From positions 1-9,030 of the forward strand of contig CASBQJ010000496.1 in assembly GCA_949127705.1 (NCBI GenBank): DNA of 9,030 nucleotides, in the 5' to 3' direction. The notes under the pieces were generated by a model. That model worked only from the letters and a program-made list of their open reading frames with translations, was not told where the DNA came from and searched no databases. Below, piece after piece: positions 7,401 to 9,030 of this stretch; within the stretch, counting starts at the first letter, position 1, and each line of letters begins with the position of its first letter. A program made the position numbers and the translations under genes. This stretch comes from Synechococcales cyanobacterium PMM_0085. GTDB taxonomy: Bacteria; Cyanobacteriota; Cyanobacteriia; Elainellales; Elainellaceae.

Positions 7401-7809
7401 TGCTAGGCGTGTTGAAGAAGGACAGAACGCCTTCAAAAATACTGCCTGTGCCTGAAACGTAGGTCGTTGTGCCTAGCTTCATGGATTCTCTGGTATCGAG
7501 CGCTACACCGCCCATACTCACCAAGACTGGTAGGTCTTCTTCAACTGGCTTTTCGAGAAATGCCATGGGGGAGCCGCCCACAAAAATCCGGTTGGCGGCA
7601 CGAGAAACAATTAATTCAGAATTTTGGGTCAACGCGTCAGCGATCGCCAGTCTTTTCAACCCCGAACTAAAAAAGCTAGAAAGTTCGCTTAATTCTCCCC
7701 GTCCCAAGAAGCGGTCTTGTTGCTCCGCCTGGGAAATTGTAGAGACGGGTAGGGTTTGATAAAGATTTGGGCGCGCAACAGAGCTTCCACCACTTGCCGT
7801 TACACTCAT
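4483..7809 (-). CDS. apcE: Phycobilisome core-membrane linker ApcE (Lcm) with four linker repeats
   Basis: ApcE organises the allophycocyanin core of the phycobilisome, anchors it to the thylakoid and acts as a terminal energy emitter. The 1108-residue protein starts MSVTASGGSSVARP, typical of the family. Residues 1-240 form the alpha-allophycocyanin-like domain, interrupted by the PB-loop (about 77-150). The phycocyanobilin-binding cysteine of the family is present at 198 in ENACSGDATI. Four PBS linker (REP) domains follow at about 275-410, 545-675, 740-872 and 973-1102. Each has the pattern LxxIY/AYxQV...EFVR.L..S.LY...F..PY and ends in an F(G/N)E..VPY-like motif. They are joined by basic, Pro/Ser-rich arms. 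Four repeats fit a pentacylindrical core (about 120 kDa), against two or three in bi- and tricylindrical cores. GGGAG lies 13 bases before the ATG, rather far. apcA, apcB and apcC are not adjacent; two hairpins follow the stop, so this is probably a monocistronic unit. Confidence 0.98.
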   Translation of the reverse strand: MSVTASGGSSVARPNLYQTLPVSTISQAEQQDRFLGRGELSELSSFFSSGLKRLAIADALTQNSELIVSRAANRIFVGGSPMAFLEKPVEEDLPVLVSMGGVALDTRESMKLGTTTYVSGTGSIFEGVLSFFNTPSSGPTPPGFRPINVARYGPSNMQKSLRDLSWFLRYVTYAIVAGDPNIISVNVRGLREIIENACSGDATIVALQEMRIGALTLFRNDADAALIITQYFEVLINEFVSATPSAKVRQRSSGDLQGLQLPQIYFNASERRPKYAMKPGLSSGEKIDVIKAAYRQVFERDITRAYSLSISDLESKVKNNEISMKEFIRRLAKSPLYRKNFFQPYINSRALELAFRHILGRGPSSREEVQKYFSIVSQGGLSALVDALVDSREYADYFGEETVPYLRGLGQEAQECRNWGPQQDLFKYSAPFRKIPQFLTTFAKYNQPLPDQHVYGSGNDPLEIQFGAIFPKATRNPSASPAPFGKDTRRILINRGPGINNQLSNPAARGVAPGSLGPKVFKLDQQPSFTRSFAKKGGNSKGISVKYSESSTQALIRVIYLQVIGREVYEGQRQKVAEIKLENGDITVREFVRILAKSDLFRSLYWTPLYVTKAIEYIHRRLLGRPTYGRQEINQYFDLAAKKGFYAVVDAILDSPEYSEVFNEDTIPYERYLTPGGLSLRTNRVGSITDKGMKPSVEQTPRFITLGAVTDTRSQPDIQFRSEQGVSKKREQTKVFKLTGTFDKPQLKVLIGAAYRQVFERDIAPYIVQNEFSGLESKLGNGEINLKEFIEALGTSSLYIKEFYTPYPNTKVIELGTKHFLGRAPLDQAEIRKYNQLLATQGLKGFISSMLGSAEYGQAFGEDTVPYNRYLTLPAANYPNSQKLYNTLTKQNKDLVVPSFDTLKPKMDPSTMPLTSVAIADLATVSSQLNAAKTKVVAAGRSFLPDSDGESVAAAVSPARRKPARIFRMNSEISLAETASVINAIYVQVMGVLNGEIPSEFRRSDLERQLQTGEISVREFVKTLASSELYVQRFYAPYPHPKVIEFLFRNLLGRAPATQAEIRQYDQLLADSGLSAAVAALVDSPEYARYFGEAVVPYKRFPSLSSES

Positions 7810-8171
7810 CGGATTTCAAAAGCTCCCTTTAATAACAACTGCCTCAGGGTATTGCATGGGACATTTTCAGGAGGGCGTAGGGATGAACCTTCTCTAGACC
7901 ACCTGCATGTGGTGAAGCAACTTGCCTCAGGTTGTCCCGAGCGATGTCCTGGGGTCGCACAACTTAACTCTAAGATTAAAGCGTCTGGGTTCCATTACAT
8001 CGATTGTTAAAAAGCGTGTCGGACTCCCTCCATAAGAGTGTCCCAAAAAAATCAACATCTGAGTGCGCCTCAGCCTGAGAGCCGTGATAAGTTTTGTTGC
8101 GTTCCTGAAGGCTTCTGAGACTGGTGAAGGCGAGCTTAGGTTGGGATGCGATCGCCCTCGGGTGCTGCTCT

Positions 8172-8197
8172 ATCTCTACTGTAGAGATGTGTAGAGA
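8172..8197. promoter_or_regulatory. Dyad plus direct repeat, possible regulator site
   Basis: ATCTCTAC-T-GTAGAGAT (8172-8188) is a perfect 8-bp inverted repeat with a one-base centre. GTAGAGA recurs 10 bases later (8181-8187 and 8191-8197), one helical turn apart. It lies near the middle of the apcE/atp spacer with no T-run, so a protein-binding site is more likely than a terminator. No regulator is identified. Confidence 0.35.
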
Positions 8198-8402
8198 CTT
8201 AGGCTGGTTCCGACAAATTGGTGAATCAGGCAACACCAGTTCATCCAATAACAGCGGTTCCCTACCTGTATTGCAGCGCAATATATCTTAACTTGTCGGC
8301 ACTTAGGGGATTGTTACTGAGGATCTTTTATCACGCTGTAAGGTCTTCTTGTTTTTTCAGCTCACCCCGTTAAGTATTGTTACCTGTCGGTGATATGATT
8401 TT

Positions 8403-8407
8403 GGAGG
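8403..8407 (+). promoter_or_regulatory. Strong ribosome binding site ahead of the atpI leader ORF
   Basis: GGAGG is followed after 5 bases by the ATG at 8413. It is the only strong Shine-Dalgarno match upstream of atpI, but it serves an ATG in a different frame from atpI. Confidence 0.6.
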
Positions 8408-8412
8408 TTATT

Positions 8413-8457
8413 ATGTTGCCAGCAAATCGTCTGGGCACAGCCATAACTTGCTTGTGA
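8413..8457 (+). CDS. Possible 14-codon leader peptide upstream of atpI
   Basis: ATG at 8413, preceded by GGAGG at ideal spacing, opens a 14-codon frame, MLPANRLGTAITCL, ending in TGA at 8455-8457. That TGA overlaps the GTG at 8454 that is the likely atpI start (GTGA arrangement), which is the classic geometry for translational coupling. atpI has no ribosome binding site of its own. I do not recognise the peptide. The alternative is that ATG 8413 is the true atpI start and that one base has been gained or lost between 8413 and 8450, in the strain or in the read. Translation of this frame is inferred. Confidence 0.35.
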   Translation: MLPANRLGTAITCL

Positions 8458-8912
8458 ACACACCAGATTCTTCTCTTGAAACCGCATCGGTTGAAGCGAC
8501 AATCCCCACAGAAGGCGAAACTACTGCGCCAGGGTTACCGCCCGATCCAGATCCTTCTATGCAGGAGTATTATCAGCTCCAGCGAGATTTGTTTAAGGTG
8601 ACGTTGCTCATGGCAGCAGTTATCTTTGGCTCTGTGTGGATTTTCTACTCGCTAAACATTGCTCTCAATTACCTGATTGGAGCGTGCACAGGTGTGGTTT
8701 ACTTGAGGATGTTGGCTAGAAACGTTGAGCAGCTTGGTCGGGAAAAAGATCGGTTGGGTAACACCCGACTTGTTCTCTTGGTAGGGCTAATTCTAATAGC
8801 ATCTCGCTGGAATCAGCTACAAATCTTGCCTATCTTTTTAGGATTTCTCACCTACAAGGCTGCCCTGATCTTCTATACGCTGCGAACTGCGATTCTTCCC
8901 AACTCCGGTTGA
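8454..8912 (+). CDS. atpI: ATP synthase protein I (AtpI)
   Basis: AtpI is a small membrane protein encoded first in cyanobacterial atp operons; the family is linked to assembly of the c-ring and stability of the F0 sector and is not a core catalytic subunit. From the GTG at 8454 the product has 152 residues. A polar, acidic and Pro-rich N-terminus (1-35) precedes the conserved part beginning SMQEYYQLQRDLFKVTLL. Hydrophobic segments lie near 47-65, 66-84, 104-118 and 121-142, with SLNIALNYLIGACTGVVYLR (66-85) in the middle, typical of cyanobacterial AtpI. A TTG at 8448 gives two extra residues; ATG 8559 would remove the unconserved N-terminus. None of the three has a good Shine-Dalgarno sequence, so the start is uncertain. 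The next gene, 50 bases downstream, is atpB, as expected for this operon. Confidence 0.92.
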   Translation: MNTPDSSLETASVEATIPTEGETTAPGLPPDPDPSMQEYYQLQRDLFKVTLLMAAVIFGSVWIFYSLNIALNYLIGACTGVVYLRMLARNVEQLGREKDRLGNTRLVLLVGLILIASRWNQLQILPIFLGFLTYKAALIFYTLRTAILPNSG

Positions 8913-8962
8913 ACCGCCAAGTCCTAGCGTATCCCTAAACTATTCCAGGGAAACCTTTTCGT

Positions 8963-9030
8963 ATGGAAACGTTGATCTCTTTGAACGTCTTCAACGCCTT
9001 CCCCCTTGCAGAGCTTGAAGTGGGTAAGCA
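8963..9030 (+). CDS. atpB: ATP synthase F0 subunit a (AtpB), 5' end only
   Basis: The first 22 codons are present before the window ends. They begin METLISLNVF and contain FPLAELEVGK, a stretch conserved near the N-terminus of the cyanobacterial and chloroplast F0 a subunit, before the first membrane helix. Subunit a forms the proton half-channels against the c-ring in the thylakoid membrane. AGGG lies about 12 bases before the ATG, a weak and distant ribosome binding site. Position directly after atpI supports the call. The rest of the gene is outside the window. Confidence 0.9.
   Translation, partial: METLISLNVFNAFPLAELEVGK

Larger units (their letters stand above)
775..8155. repeat. Dispersed HIP1 octamers (GCGATCGC)
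   Basis: Exact copies start at 775, 1038, 1163, 2276, 2407, 3361, 3756, 3816, 4104, 4284, 5051, 7640 and 8148. Chance would give far less than one in 9 kb. HIP1 is the hallmark over-represented palindrome of many cyanobacterial genomes and supports the taxonomic call. All but the last lie inside genes. Confidence 0.95.
7810..8412. promoter_or_regulatory. Divergent regulatory spacer between apcE and the atp operon
   Basis: About 600 bases without a convincing gene. It must hold the promoters of both apcE (leftward) and atpI (rightward). Visible structure includes GGGAG before apcE (7826-7822 on the minus strand), CAACTGCCTCAGG (7836-7848) and its near copy CAACTTGCCTCAGG (7918-7931), ACCAC/GTGGT (7898-7913), GGACAT (7860-7865) facing ATGTCC (7944-7949), CTCAG-C-CTGAG (8069-8079), a HIP1 site (8148-8155) and the dyad at 8172-8197. 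A 101-codon minus-strand open stretch (7976-8281) resembles no protein I know. I could not pick out a convincing -35/-10 pair for either gene. A long structured apcE leader is plausible. Confidence 0.5.

Noticed and set aside
7976..8281. A 101-codon minus-strand open frame in the apcE/atp spacer.
   Set aside because: Its composition is unlike a protein, no ribosome binding site is evident, no family is recognisable, and the overlapping dyads favour a regulatory spacer.
8394..8399. TATGAT as a -10 box for the atp operon.
   Set aside because: The -35 region is poor, and a start near 8406 would cut off the GGAGG at 8403-8407. Probably coincidental.
577..9030. A new multi-gene defence, mobile or biosynthetic system.
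   Set aside because: Every substantial gene belongs to a well-known housekeeping family, and no unrecognised gene cluster remains.

Overview
The window reads as cyanobacterial chromosome. It carries the phycobilisome core-membrane linker gene apcE, the start of a cyanobacterial-type atp operon (atpI then atpB), a cyanobacterial-style SepF, and at least 13 copies of the HIP1 octamer GCGATCGC in 9 kb. The species cannot be named from this. The four linker repeats in ApcE point to a strain with a pentacylindrical phycobilisome core, as in many filamentous lineages.

Layout, left to right. Bases 1-678 hold no convincing gene. They contain a compact palindromic REP/MITE-like element (about 119-226) and a plausible promoter just before a glycosyltransferase gene. 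Bases 679-2955 (+) encode a BcsA-type processive family 2 glycosyltransferase (cellulose or related beta-glucan synthase) with a C-terminal PilZ-like region whose c-di-GMP signature is degenerate. Bases 3063-3638 (+) encode the FtsZ-associated division protein SepF. It converges on plsY (3635-4321, -), the acyl-phosphate:glycerol-3-phosphate acyltransferase of phospholipid synthesis, and the two stop codons overlap in the tetranucleotide CTAA. Next come two strong hairpins (4393-4472) that end the apcE transcript, and apcE itself (4483-7809, -). A gene-poor spacer of about 600 bases (7810-8412) separates apcE from the divergent atp operon. The latter begins with a possible 14-codon leader ORF (8413-8457), then atpI (8454-8912) and the first 22 codons of atpB (8963 to the window end).

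Functionally the region is housekeeping: envelope polysaccharide, division, membrane lipid, light harvesting and ATP synthesis. Only atpI-atpB is a clear operon. The glycosyltransferase and sepF might be co-transcribed (107-base gap, no terminator seen), but nothing ties their functions together. I found no CRISPR array, transposase, tRNA, rRNA, toxin-antitoxin or defence module, and no evidence of a new multi-gene system. The points most worth checking are the degenerate PilZ site, the leader ORF whose stop overlaps the atpI start, the palindromic element, the overlapping sepF/plsY stops, and the dyads in the apcE/atp spacer.
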